Positions 43,486 through 52,261 of a stretch of 64,000 bases of DNA are shown in pieces. The notes under the pieces were generated by a model, which had not been told where the DNA came from, did not search any database, and saw nothing but the letters and a program-made list of their open reading frames with translations. Positions within the stretch are counted from its first letter, which is position 1. Each line of letters begins with the position of its first letter. The position numbers and the translations under genes are program-made. The DNA is from Streptomyces sp. NBC_00490 (GTDB lineage: Bacteria; Actinomycetota; Actinomycetes; Streptomycetales; Streptomycetaceae), in the NCBI RefSeq assembly GCF_036013645.1, contig NZ_CP107869.1, forward strand, positions 62,001 to 126,000, written 5' to 3'.

Positions 43486-43742
43486 TTAAAATTGACACAC
43501 CCCCAACCGACGAGCCGCAGAGCCGACCAAGTGCCCACCCCTGAGTTGAGGCGCTGATTCCGACGAGCAGCTCTCCGGGCCGGGCGCAGGCCCCACAACG
43601 GGACGAGCGCGAACGGTGGAACTGAGGGCCCTCACCCCCTTGAGCCTCACGCTCGCCGAGTGAGCTCAGAGCAACTACATGAAATAGGTGCAGCTATGCA
43701 TAGCTGACGGTAGTGTCGGGGTATCGACATGAGGGGGATCTG

Positions 43743-44297
43743 ATGAAGGTGACCGTGTTCCAGTTCGAGGGAACTCCCGAGGAACTGGATGCCTCGCAGG
43801 TACTGAGGGAGCTGGCAGACCGACACCGTGGCCCCGTTTCCGTGGCCCCCCAAGGCCGCCCGGACAACGGGATGCTGCCGGCGATTCCGGGAGTGGCCGA
43901 CGAGGGACAGGAAACGGTCCGTCAACTGCTGGGCCGCAGCCCGGCCCCCGGCCTGTTCGTCCGGTTCCTCGAGAAGACGACCCGGTGGGACAATGTCGGT
44001 GTCTACGGCATCAAGCGCAAGAACGCACTGCCCGACGCCCCCCTGGACTACAGCCGCTACCTGCGCCTGCGCCGGCAGGGATCCCAGTTCGGCGGCTTCG
44101 CCTACGTCTACGCCGAATACAGCACCATCAATCTCCGACTCAGCCACAGCCAACAGCAACTCGACGAACTCGGCATCACATCCGCCCGGACCCTCACCAC
44201 CGGGAACCGGGAGTACCGCGTCAGCGTCGACCTCACCGACGAAACAAGCCTGGCCGACGCCCTCCAGCTGGCCGAACTCGCCTACGACGCCACCTAA
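43743..44297 (+). CDS. Hypothetical protein
   Basis: 184 aa from ATG 43743 with GGGGGA 3-8 nt upstream. Compact, no signal or membrane segment (MKVTVFQFEGTPEELDASQV; RFLEKTTRWDNVGVYGIKRK; YAEYSTINLRLSHSQQQLDE). The tail TGNREYRVSVDLTDETSLADALQLAELAYDAT is alpha/beta-like. I do not recognise the family. Stand-alone gene 258 bp after the ISL3 element. Confidence 0.6.
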   Translation: MKVTVFQFEGTPEELDASQVLRELADRHRGPVSVAPQGRPDNGMLPAIPGVADEGQETVRQLLGRSPAPGLFVRFLEKTTRWDNVGVYGIKRKNALPDAPLDYSRYLRLRRQGSQFGGFAYVYAEYSTINLRLSHSQQQLDELGITSARTLTTGNREYRVSVDLTDETSLADALQLAELAYDAT

Positions 44298-44498
44298 ACG
44301 CAGACACCCCATAGCCCCAGAGCAACAGGCTGCTCCTCGACGGCCGGCCTCTGCCTGGCGAGGCGGGGCAGGTGGTACCGCAGCGTCCCCAGCCGTCGGC
44401 ATCCTGGTGCACGAAGCCGCGTACCAACCAACGTCCCCAGCCGCGTACGCAGTTGTCCACGAAGTCGTGTACCGACTCGCCGCTGAGGACGGCCCGGA

Positions 44499-44825
44499 TC
44501 AGCGATTGCCCGTCCAGACAATCCGGTCGGCGAAGCCACCCCGCTCACCCGCCTTGGCCTCACGGATCTTCTCCAGCTGATCCACGCCGACCCCCAGGTC
44601 CGCGGCAAGCGCGCGCACGACCTCCAGCACGTCCGCGAGCTCCTCCAGCGCCGCGTCCCCATCCGCCTCAAGGAACTCGGCGACCTCCTCGCCGAGCTTG
44701 TCCCGCAGCCGGCCGCGATACTCCTCCCGGCCCGCGGTGTAGGTGACCGGCTCGGCCCCGTCCGCCCGGATGATCTGCGGAATCCGGTCCCGCACCAACT
44801 TGCCGTGCCTGCTGTAGGGCTCCAC
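44499..44825 (-). CDS. MazG-like nucleotide pyrophosphohydrolase
   Basis: 108 aa from GTG 44825 (GGGAGAG upstream; GTG 44831 also possible). GKLVRDRIPQIIRA at the start and DKLGEEVAEFLEADGDAALEELADVLEVVRAL (given in two parts) show the EExxE-x(n)-ExxD metal site of the all-alpha NTP pyrophosphohydrolases. It probably hydrolyses an NTP or a phosphoribosyl-ATP-like compound to sanitise or regulate pools. No partner gene. Confidence 0.75.
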   Translation of the reverse strand: MEPYSRHGKLVRDRIPQIIRADGAEPVTYTAGREEYRGRLRDKLGEEVAEFLEADGDAALEELADVLEVVRALAADLGVGVDQLEKIREAKAGERGGFADRIVWTGNR

Positions 44826-44831
44826 CCGCAC

Positions 44832-45277
44832 TCTCCCGCACCTGTCTTCGTGAGACGGCCGCCGGACGCCGCCCCTTCATGCCGCCGCAGCCTAGAGAAG
44901 TCGCCTCACCACTCGCCACGCGAACCGCCAAACCCACCCGTTCGCAGGGGCCCCGTGCCCGCAGCAGCGGCCCGTCACCGTTCTCCCCGCGGCGGAAGCG
45001 GGCGCCGAGCCCGTCCGACAGGAGGGGCAGCCCGCTGCTGCGGCGGGATGGTGGGCAGGACGGTGACGCCCAGAGCGGCGTCCCTCGGGGTAAGGGCCTC
45101 ACACAAGGAACCCGCCCCGGCTCGCCGCAGCCGGCGTCTGCCATGCGGCGTACCGACATCTCCGACGACACCGATGAGCAGCACGAGGGCTGCCTGGATG
45201 CGCATCCTGTTCGGCCAGAAAGCGTGATCGCAAAATGCCGAAGCCGGTGGCCCCGAGCCGTTGTACTGTCATGCGCC
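44832..45277. other. Gap with no firm gene
   Basis: 446 bp. A minus-strand frame from ATG 45205 (MRIQAALVLLIGVVGDVG) could be a small exported peptide, but its tail is low-complexity and there is no strong ribosome binding site. The last ~30 bases before 45278 include TTGTACTG and could hold the promoter of the next gene. Confidence 0.3.
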
Positions 45278-45901
45278 GTGAGTACGGACATCCACGGCGG
45301 TATCGAGTTTCGCCATCCCAGCGTCGGCATGGACTACTACGAGGGCGAGCCCTGGGTCGGCGCCATGGACCTGTGGCCTTTGTACGACGAGACCGACTAC
45401 GCGGCCTTCGGATGCCTCTTCGGGGTGCGCAACTACGCGGGCTACCCGCCCCTGGCCGCGGAACGCGGTTTGCCCAGCGACTTGTCGAGCACCCTGCGCG
45501 AGCAGCTGCAGCCTTGGGTGGCAGACGGCCACCTGGACGGGGCCACCTGGGTCAGCTGGGCTGAGATCGCGGGACTGGATCCAGCAACTGCTCCGGAGCA
45601 CTACATTGGCCGGCTCACGTGGTCATCCCTGGCGCAGCCGGCACTTCTGCATCAGCAACTCGTGCCCGCCCAATGGCCCCCGGAGCTTGTGGCAGCGGTG
45701 GGTCCACACCCGCCCGAACTGGAAGCAAGCGACCACGTCGTCGAGTGGAAAACCGGAGACCTGCACTACCGGTACGAGTCCTTGACGGCTGGATCCATCC
45801 TGGGCCCCAGGTCCCATTGGCCACACGTGTTTGCCGTCATGAAGGCGCTGGCGGACCGTTTCGGTGCGGACGCCGTCCGACTCGTCGTGGCCTTCGACTG
45901 A
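45278..45901 (+). CDS. Hypothetical protein
   Basis: 207 aa from GTG 45278 (longer frame open upstream). Sequence is soluble and Trp/Tyr-rich (MSTDIHGGIEFRHP-type start, YEGEPWVGAMDLWPLYDETD, RNYAGYPPLAAERGLPSDLS, HYIGRLTWSSLAQPALLHQQ). Small proteins of this type are common and uncharacterised in Streptomyces. No function inferred. Confidence 0.6.
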   Translation: MSTDIHGGIEFRHPSVGMDYYEGEPWVGAMDLWPLYDETDYAAFGCLFGVRNYAGYPPLAAERGLPSDLSSTLREQLQPWVADGHLDGATWVSWAEIAGLDPATAPEHYIGRLTWSSLAQPALLHQQLVPAQWPPELVAAVGPHPPELEASDHVVEWKTGDLHYRYESLTAGSILGPRSHWPHVFAVMKALADRFGADAVRLVVAFD

Positions 45902-46293
45902 CCAAAAACCCATCAGCTGGTCGGCTACGGGACCGCGGCCAAACCCAGATTCACAGAAGCCCTATCAGCCACACATCGCCGCCCCCTTCGAACGCGGCAG
46001 CCCGAGCCGAAGGGCTGGAACGACGCCGCCACCGCCGTCCGCTTCCTGTGGGAGGATCTTTCCCCGCAGCCGACCGCCTACCTGCTGCTCCCGGACAAAG
46101 AAGACCGAGATGTCGGCGACGATCCGAGTCACGCCCCGGCAGATCCGACCCGCCGCATGAACCGGTTCACGGGCGCGCATGCGCAGTCAGCAAACCGGGC
46201 GCGTTCTAGGCCAATGCGTGATCGGGCGCGGTGAGTTGGGGGCATGCTGGTGGTGCGCTCATGCGCTCTGTTTCGGTGGCAGGAGGCCGGCCG
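45902..46293. other. Gap with possible gene remnant
   Basis: 392 bp. Around 46018-46200 one frame reads NDAATAVRFLWEDLSPQPTA and LLPDKEDRDVGDDPSH without a start, which may be debris. AGGAGG near 46281 is the ribosome binding site of the next gene. Confidence 0.3.
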
Positions 46294-47289
46294 GTGTTAC
46301 GCATTCACTTCACGGCGCAAGACCTCGCCCGGACACGGGTGGCCGCAACGATCGGTGTCGCAGCGGAGGTCTATTACAGCCTGGAGCTGCTGGGAGAGAA
46401 CCGGGAACTTCCTCACTTCCGCGCGTGGCGGTCAGCGGTCGCGGGCCGGATGGGAGCGGACACGCGCCCCCTGACGTCCCTGGTTCCGGTGCGCGGCCCG
46501 GGGCTTGATCTGCTGGCCTTGATGGGCGATGTGCCCTGTGTGGACCACGCCGTGGACAACCTGCTGCATGCCCCGGTGTCCCGGCTGCGACGCGAGTTCG
46601 AGGGTCTCCACTTCCACCCCGGACACCTGCCATGGGCAAGGCGGGTGTGCGAGGGCGGCCGAGACGCGCGCCGGGAACTCGCCAATGCCGTGCGCGCCTG
46701 CCATCGGCTGACCGTGGAGCCCTACTGGGATCGAGGTCGGTCCGAACTGGTCGCGCTGTCCGCTCGTTGCGCGAACCTGGTGTTGGAGGGAGGCATCGAT
46801 CTGCTGCTGCGTTCGATCTGCCCACCACTGGTCCGCTGGCGTCCACCGGTGCTCGAAGCTCCCTATCCGCGCCGAGTTGATGTGCGTCTCCAGGGAAGGG
46901 GACTGATCATCGCGCCCACGGTCTTCGCGAAGCACCCGGTGAGCTTTCTGTGGGACCCGCTCGATAGTGCCCAGCCACCCCGCCTGAGCGTGCCGGCTCT
47001 CCGCGGGCCGCTGTTAGATACCGGGCCGGCGGACGGCTCCGCCATACGGAACCTGGGGTCTCTGCTCGGCCGTACGCGAGCCGCCGCTCTACAGGTGACA
47101 GCGGAAGGATGCACGACGAGCGAACTGGCCCGCCGCCTCAGAGTCACGGCGGCAGCGGCCAGCCAGCACGCGACCGTGCTGCGAAACACCGACCTCATCA
47201 CCACCAGCCGCCGAGGCGGCTCCGTGCTGCACCACATCACCCCTCTCGGGCTGGCCCTGCTGCGGACCGGCACCCTGACCGAACCGTGA
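46294..47289 (+). CDS. ArsR-type winged-helix regulator
   Basis: 331 aa from GTG 46294 (AGGAGG upstream). The N-terminal ~240 residues are an accessory domain (LRIHFTAQDLARTRVAATIG, GVPCVDHAVDNLLHAPVSRL-like). Residues ~253-315 form a winged helix: GCTTSELARRLRVTAAAASQ and HATVLRNTDLITTSRRGGSV. This layout (long N-domain plus C-terminal ArsR-like wHTH) is widespread in Streptomyces; effector unknown. No operon partner. Confidence 0.75.
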   Translation: MLRIHFTAQDLARTRVAATIGVAAEVYYSLELLGENRELPHFRAWRSAVAGRMGADTRPLTSLVPVRGPGLDLLALMGDVPCVDHAVDNLLHAPVSRLRREFEGLHFHPGHLPWARRVCEGGRDARRELANAVRACHRLTVEPYWDRGRSELVALSARCANLVLEGGIDLLLRSICPPLVRWRPPVLEAPYPRRVDVRLQGRGLIIAPTVFAKHPVSFLWDPLDSAQPPRLSVPALRGPLLDTGPADGSAIRNLGSLLGRTRAAALQVTAEGCTTSELARRLRVTAAAASQHATVLRNTDLITTSRRGGSVLHHITPLGLALLRTGTLTEP

Positions 47290-47436
47290 AGCCCGAGGCA
47301 CTGCGGCGCAAGACGGGGCGCGAGACCCGCGCCTGCCGCCCCGGCTCCCTTTAAGCCATGACTTAAGAGGTAGGCCACAGGTGGCCGACCCATCCAGGAT
47401 GTGAAGCCGCAACCGGCTCACCCCTGTGGAGATCGC

Positions 47437-47841
47437 ATGAAGACTCACCTCGCCGCCGCCGTCGGTTCCGTCGTCCTGACCGCGGGCACCCTGCTGGGCG
47501 CTCCCGCCGCCAGCGCGCAAACCGCCGCCTATCCGACCAGCCGTTTCAACGTTGATGACTACGCGGCCAGCGACGCCTACGGCACCCTGACCTGGTACAA
47601 CCGATCGGTCGGCGTCGATGGAACACTCCAGGCCGTCGGCTGCCGCAGGGTGTGGTTCGGCACGTACGGTGCCGCTGACAAGCTACTCGATGCCAGGAGC
47701 ACCAGCACTCAGTGCAACACGACGTATCCGCTCAAGACCGGAATCCCTGCGGATGTGCCCGGGGGCGCCACGTATGTCATCGTCTGTATTGACGACTACA
47801 CCGCGTACCCCATCAAGTGTGAGCGGTACAACCGGCCCTGA
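47437..47841 (+). CDS. Secreted Cys-containing small protein
   Basis: 134 aa. A Sec signal peptide (MKTHLAAAVGSVVLTAGTLL, then GAPAASAQ cleavage site near 27-29). The mature ~105 residues hold four cysteines (VGCRRVWFG, TQCNTTYPL, IVCIDDY, IKCERYN) that could form two disulphides. Function unknown; small secreted proteins of this size include inhibitors and toxins. A decayed copy of the gene lies 70 bp downstream. Confidence 0.7.
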   Translation: MKTHLAAAVGSVVLTAGTLLGAPAASAQTAAYPTSRFNVDDYAASDAYGTLTWYNRSVGVDGTLQAVGCRRVWFGTYGAADKLLDARSTSTQCNTTYPLKTGIPADVPGGATYVIVCIDDYTAYPIKCERYNRP

Positions 47842-47910
47842 CCATCCGAGCCGGAAAGTGACGCTGCCGCACCAGCCTCCGGGGCGGAACCACGCTCGAC
47901 GCCCCGGAAG

Positions 47911-48057
47911 CTCATCTCGCCGCCGCCGGGCTTCCCTCGTGCTGACCACAGGCACCCTTGCTCGGCGGACCAGCCCCGGTGGTGCCGCGTACGTCAAGGT
48001 CTGTATTGACGATGCGAACGCGATTGCACTCGAGTGCGGGCGATACACCCGGCCCTG
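47911..48057 (+). pseudogene. Decayed tandem copy of the secreted protein gene
   Basis: Signal-peptide-like sequence (CTCATCTCGCCGCCGCC near 47910) and SLVLTTGTLA are joined directly to the C-terminal blade PGGAAYVKVCIDDANAIALE and CGRYTRP stop. These mirror PGGATYVIVCIDDYTAYPIK and CERYNRP of the intact gene, with ~250 bp missing between. No ATG in frame. It is a duplicated gene that lost its middle. Confidence 0.75.
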
Positions 48058-48443
48058 ATTTGCTGCGGACCTCCGCCACCATCCATTGACATCGAAGTAA
48101 GTCCGCCCAGGTCGGGAGAGTGCGGTGGCCTGGATTGATCGTCAAAGGACATGGCCGTCTCGTGCGCCGGGGAGGATGCGGGCGAAGCAAGCTGTCTGGA
48201 AGGTGTCAGTGGCGTGACTTTGCAGGAGGGCCTGCTGTTGGGCCCGTCTGCACGCGCGCTGATGGCCGCTACAGGACTTCCTGCTCTGTTGGCCAGTGCT
48301 GCCGGTGTTACGCCAGGGGGCCAGTAGCCGGGTTCAAAGACAGGCTCTGACCTCGTCCTATAACCTCCCGCTATTGGCCTGCGGGTGCGTCCCTGCTCGG
48401 TACTCGTATCTGCCTGTGGTCCAGTGGGGGTACGGTTCCGCGT
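48058..48443. other. Gap
   Basis: 386 bp. A 58-codon frame from ATG 48151 to stop 48327 (MAVSCAGEDAGEASCLEG start) has only AAAGGA one base before the ATG, which is too close to be convincing. The rest shows no gene. The promoter of the deaminase gene must lie in its 3' part. Confidence 0.3.
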
Positions 48444-48896
48444 ATGTCCGTTGATCAAGAACTGGTGGATGCCGCGATCGAGTTGACGCGCACCCGCTTT
48501 CCCGGGCAGGACTGGTCCGGAGCCGCCGCGTTGCGCCTCGACGACGGCGAGATCCTCACAAGCACCGCCCCGGACGTGCCGAACAGCGCCGTGAACCTGT
48601 GCCATGAGACCGGCGCCATCTGCGAAGCCTTCAAGCGAGGGCGACGTGTGGTGGCGTCGGTGTGCGTGACTGCCGCCGATCGCGATCGCGGGTTCTGGAT
48701 CCTGGCGCCTTGCGGCGTCTGTCAGGAGAGGCTCTTCGCCTACGGCCCTGACGTGGAGGTCGCAGCCCCGGAACCTGCTGACCCGCGCCGCTGGCGCACG
48801 CTGCGGCTGCGGGACGTCCAGCCCCACTGGTTCGCACGGGTCTTTCCTGACGATGTCTGGCCTTTCGAGGCCGACAGTTCGCAATCCCCGAAGTGA
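48444..48896 (+). CDS. Cytidine/blasticidin-S deaminase-like protein
   Basis: 150 aa. Zinc-site motifs: CHETGAICEA (CxE, position of the catalytic Glu) and PCGVCQER (PCxxC). This places it in the cytidine deaminase superfamily, closest in motif style to blasticidin-S deaminases, which use CAE/CHE. Substrate could be cytidine, blasticidin-like nucleosides or another base. No linked resistance or biosynthesis gene is seen. Confidence 0.75.
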   Translation: MSVDQELVDAAIELTRTRFPGQDWSGAAALRLDDGEILTSTAPDVPNSAVNLCHETGAICEAFKRGRRVVASVCVTAADRDRGFWILAPCGVCQERLFAYGPDVEVAAPEPADPRRWRTLRLRDVQPHWFARVFPDDVWPFEADSSQSPK

Positions 48897-48974
48897 GCGT
48901 CCTTCGCAAACAGCCCACTCTCGAACGGCACTCCGAACTTGATCCCTCGCGTGAGGATACGCCGGACGTGAACA

Positions 48975-49034
48975 CGGCCTTCGTCTGATCATGCGCTCCA
49001 ACCAAGGACACACGTGCCCACGACGAAGGCCGTA
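48975..49034. repeat. 12-bp inverted repeat
   Basis: ACGGCCTTCGTC at 48975-48986 is exactly complementary to GACGAAGGCCGT at 49023-49034, separated by 36 nt. The interval between the deaminase gene and the DUF2637 gene is otherwise empty. It may be a convergent terminator or an IS scar. Confidence 0.5.
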
Positions 49035-49152
49035 AAGGTGAGTTTGCTTCTTGATCATGTTCCGGGAGAAGCGTTCGCGAAGGCTTCACGCTTCCGGGAG
49101 AACCTCTCCGACTGTCTGACCACGCGCGGGGACAACTGGCCGGCCGGTATTG

Positions 49153-51030
49153 CTAGGTCTGCGTGTGGTGGCGGGTGAGGGCCTGCCAGCGCCGTTCGAA
49201 GTCGTCGATCTGGTCGGCGATGTAGGTGGTGGTGATGGGCCGCTTGTGCTGCGCAGTGATCCCCTGCGCGCCACACTCCTGTGCAACGGCGTCCAGAGAG
49301 GGTGTCTGGGTGCGCAGGCGCTGCTCGGCCCACAGGTGGTAGATCCGGAACGGCAGCAGGTAGCGGCGCAGGTTGCCGGCGCTGACCGGCTTGCCGCCGC
49401 GGCCGCGCAATCCCTTCTCTTCGGCGAGGTAGACGGACAGCGCCTCGGCCTCCGCCGTCGAGGACGCAGGTTCTTCCGTGCGCTGCGCCTGGTGCTCCGC
49501 CCACGCCAGGTAATACCGGTCCACGGTGGTGAGGCCGACGGCTTCTTCGGTCGACGGGTCCTCGTTCGTCGGCGGGGCATCGATGGCGGCGCTGACCCGA
49601 GGGCCTCGCTGGTCCGTGGCCGCCTGTGCGCCTGCGCCGGCGGGCGCGGACTCCGTCGTCTCCTCGTCACCCGGCGCAAGCGCGTCGGCGTGCGACTCAC
49701 GGGAGTTGTCGGCTGAGTCTCCGGCGTGCGGGGCCGTGGCGGTGGCCTCGCGCTGCTGGAAGTCCTCGACGAAGGCCTGAAGGTCGGCGCCCGCGAGAGG
49801 GCGACCACCGGGACCGGCGATCTGATCCCGCTCGTAGACATACGCGGCCAGGGCGCCGGCATCCGGGTAGGCGCCGTGTTCCTGCGCATACGCAAGCCAG
49901 GAGTTGTAGAAGTAGTCGTACCAGGACAGTTCGTCGTCCACCTGCTGCTCCACAGTGGTGGGCTCGGGTGTCGGGCCGTAGCGCTGGTTGAGGATTTGGA
50001 GCAGGGGCTGCAGCTGGGTGTCGGTGAGAAGTCCGCCGGCGGCGGTGGTGATGCCGTGGTCCTGGAGCCAGTACGCGAACTGGGTAGCGGTGGGCTCGGT
50101 CTGGAAGTTGGCGATCCAGGCCTGATAGGCCGCGGCAAGGCCCTCGGCCTCATACGTCTGCGCTTCCTCGGGCACCTGCCCCGCCGCCACGCGCGGCGCT
50201 TGATCCGTCGTGCTTACGGCATGACTGCTCAGCGGGTCCGGGCCTTCCTCGGCGCCTGCTGCGGGCTCAAGGGCCGGATCCTCAGGAGGCGTTAGGGCTA
50301 CTGCCCGTTCGGCAGCGAAAGTGAATGCGATCGGTGGGTCGGTGATCCCAGCGGCAGCGAGACCGGCCGGAGCCGTCTCGGCGAGCGGGACACCGTAGCG
50401 GGCCAACCGCAGCGGCATCAGCGCTTCGACGGGTGCCTTGCGCCGCCAGGCGCGGCCGAACCGGGAACGGAGACTGGCCTGGTAGACCAGGCGCTCCTGC
50501 TCCAGCTTGATCACCTGCTCGTAGGAGCGCAGCTCCCACAGCTTCATTCGCCGCCACAGCAGGAACGTGGGGCCCGGGGAGAGGAGCCAGCGCGTGAGGC
50601 GGACACCTTCCATGTGCTTGTCGGCCGTGATGTCCGCGATCCGGCCGATTGCATGCCGGGCGGCCTCGACCGAGACGACGAACAGGATCGGGATCACGGC
50701 GTGCATGGCCACGCCGAGCGGGTCCGGCCACGCGGCCGCACCGTTGAAGGCGATCGTCGCCGCCGTCAAAAGCCAGGCCGTCTGGCGCAGCAGTGGGAAC
50801 GGGATGCGGATCCACGTCAGCAGCAGGTCCAGGGCGAGCAGGACGCAGATGCCCGCGTCGATGCCGATCGGGAAGACGTAGGAGAAGTTCCCGAAGCCCT
50901 TCTCAAGGGCCAGCTCACGGACTGCCGTGTACGAGCCCGCGAAACCGATACCGGCAATTGCGACAGCACCGAACGCCACTACGCCAATCAGTACCCGGTG
51001 CGTCCGTGTCAGCTGTAACGGCGCAGCCAC
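49153..51030 (-). CDS. DUF2637 membrane protein with a repeated C-terminal module
   Basis: 625 aa. GTG 51030 has GAAGGGGGA upstream; ATG 51078 is in frame further upstream. Four membrane helices in the first ~150 residues (VLIGVVAFGAVAIAGIGFAG; FPIGIDAGICVLLALDLLL; TAWLLTAATIAFNGAAAW; VIPILFVVSVEAARHAIG) match DUF2637, which is often found on actinomycete conjugative elements. The tail has four related ~55-residue units (e.g. YYLAWAEHQAQ, YFYNSWLAYAQEHG) resembling replicated DNA-binding or docking repeats. A role in plasmid transfer is inferred from the family. Confidence 0.65.
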   Translation of the reverse strand: MAAPLQLTRTHRVLIGVVAFGAVAIAGIGFAGSYTAVRELALEKGFGNFSYVFPIGIDAGICVLLALDLLLTWIRIPFPLLRQTAWLLTAATIAFNGAAAWPDPLGVAMHAVIPILFVVSVEAARHAIGRIADITADKHMEGVRLTRWLLSPGPTFLLWRRMKLWELRSYEQVIKLEQERLVYQASLRSRFGRAWRRKAPVEALMPLRLARYGVPLAETAPAGLAAAGITDPPIAFTFAAERAVALTPPEDPALEPAAGAEEGPDPLSSHAVSTTDQAPRVAAGQVPEEAQTYEAEGLAAAYQAWIANFQTEPTATQFAYWLQDHGITTAAGGLLTDTQLQPLLQILNQRYGPTPEPTTVEQQVDDELSWYDYFYNSWLAYAQEHGAYPDAGALAAYVYERDQIAGPGGRPLAGADLQAFVEDFQQREATATAPHAGDSADNSRESHADALAPGDEETTESAPAGAGAQAATDQRGPRVSAAIDAPPTNEDPSTEEAVGLTTVDRYYLAWAEHQAQRTEEPASSTAEAEALSVYLAEEKGLRGRGGKPVSAGNLRRYLLPFRIYHLWAEQRLRTQTPSLDAVAQECGAQGITAQHKRPITTTYIADQIDDFERRWQALTRHHTQT

Positions 51031-51193
51031 CCCTACTCCCCCTTCGATCGCACTAGCGAACACATGACACTCTGTCATGCGCAGCAGGGTGGCGGGAGAG
51101 GTTTACGCGCCGTGCAGGACGACGACCGCGCGATGCGGAAGGCCTCACCACGGGGCAGCAGACGGGTGCGGCCGCTCATGCGAGGATGCGTGC

Positions 51194-51604
51194 GTGGTGA
51201 CAGATGCCGAGTGGGCTCGGATTCGCCAGGGGTTGTGCTTCGGGCAGCTCTTCGAGGGCACCGTGGTGAAGGTTCCCCGGCCCGGTGCGATCGGAATCTT
51301 TGTGGACATCGGCCTGAGCGTCGCAGGCTTCGTCGACGTCCTGTGGCTTCCGGAACACAGCGATGACTGGCCGGTGGAAGGCACGGTTGCGGATTTCGAG
51401 ATCTGGTGGGCAGACACCCGCCAGCAGATCCGGCTGCGGCCGTTGGACGCTCGGTATCAGCGCAACGACTTCGCCGACTCCGAGGCACGTTTCCGTCCCT
51501 GCTGGCCGTCCGAGGTCGGTCAGCCCGTTCTTGATCCCGGACCCCCGGCCCTCGATGAGGTGCGGTCCGCGCTGCGCTCTGCCGGACCGCCGACCAGCTC
51601 ATGA
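51194..51604 (+). CDS. Small OB-fold (S1-like) protein
   Basis: 136 aa from GTG 51194 (GTG 51197 adjacent). The stretch GQLFEGTVVKVPRPGAIGIF, then VDIGLSVAGFVD and LPVEGTVADFEIWW-like pattern, matches an S1-type RNA-binding fold. Isolated small S1 proteins of this sort are common in Streptomyces with unknown role. Confidence 0.6.
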   Translation: MVTDAEWARIRQGLCFGQLFEGTVVKVPRPGAIGIFVDIGLSVAGFVDVLWLPEHSDDWPVEGTVADFEIWWADTRQQIRLRPLDARYQRNDFADSEARFRPCWPSEVGQPVLDPGPPALDEVRSALRSAGPPTSS

Positions 51605-51696
51605 CCGGTGCTTCAAGAGTTTGCTGGATGAGGGCGCCCTGCGGGATGCGTTCGAGTGGCTGCTGAGGTCCGGCTCTTCCCGCGGGCGGCGGGGCT

Positions 51697-52137
51697 TCAG
51701 TCTACCGTTGGCACCGCTCTCTCGAAGAACGTCTCTAGGGCCACGGTCGCCTGGGTGCCGCTGACGCCCTCGATTTCGTACAACCGGCGCAAGACGTCCT
51801 GGAGTTGTTCGGTCGTCCCGGTCCTGACCTTGACCAGGACCGATGCGCTGCCCGCGATGACGTGGGCTTCCTGCAGTTCGGGGATCGCGGCGAAGCGCTC
51901 GCCGGAGTCGCCCATCCAGGCTGATGAGTCGACCATCACGAAGGCCAGCACGCCGCTGCCGACCGCGGCGGGGTCCACCTCGATGGTCGTGCGCCTGATC
52001 ACCCCCGACTCGCGCAGCTTGCGCACCCGCTCGTGGGCGGCGCCCGCGGAGAGCCCGACCGCCTTGCCCAGAGCGGCGTAGGCCTGCGTGGCGTCCTCCT
52101 GCAGGAGGTTCAGCAACTTCCGGTCCACATCATCCAC
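51697..52137 (-). CDS. Lrp/AsnC-family transcriptional regulator
   Basis: 146 aa. N-terminal winged helix (DDVDRKLLNLLQEDATQAYA, LGKAVGLSAGAAHERVRKL, ESGVIRRTTIEV) and a C-terminal AsnC ligand domain (HVIAGSASVLVKVRT, LRRLYEIEGVSGTQATVAL). Divergent from the SMP-30 gene; it likely controls it, probably through the inverted repeat at 52190-52217. Confidence 0.85.
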   Translation of the reverse strand: MDDVDRKLLNLLQEDATQAYAALGKAVGLSAGAAHERVRKLRESGVIRRTTIEVDPAAVGSGVLAFVMVDSSAWMGDSGERFAAIPELQEAHVIAGSASVLVKVRTGTTEQLQDVLRRLYEIEGVSGTQATVALETFFERAVPTVD

Positions 52138-52189
52138 GACGCTCTCCTCTGAACCAGTTCCACCTCATATCCTGGTCTGACTATATGAC

Positions 52190-52217
52190 ATCCTGCAATA
52201 CTCCTTTCAGGCAGGAT
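52190..52217. promoter_or_regulatory. Candidate Lrp-type operator
   Basis: ATCCTGC (52190-52196) and GCAGGAT (52211-52217) form a perfect 7-bp inverted repeat with a 14-bp spacer in the 124-bp divergent region. A third similar ATCCTG lies at 52168-52174. Such dyads in an A/T-richer region are typical regulator sites. Confidence 0.5.
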
Positions 52218-52261
52218 GAACTTCAGAGTATGCATGTCAGGGCGAACGAAGGAGAACGGAC

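Noticed and set aside
41863..43493. Target-site duplication around the ISL3 element
   Set aside because: AATCTAAC and TTAAAATT flank the element but are not identical, so no duplication can be claimed.
48151..48327. A 58-codon open frame
   Set aside because: The purine-rich stretch is only one base from the ATG and no homology is recognised.
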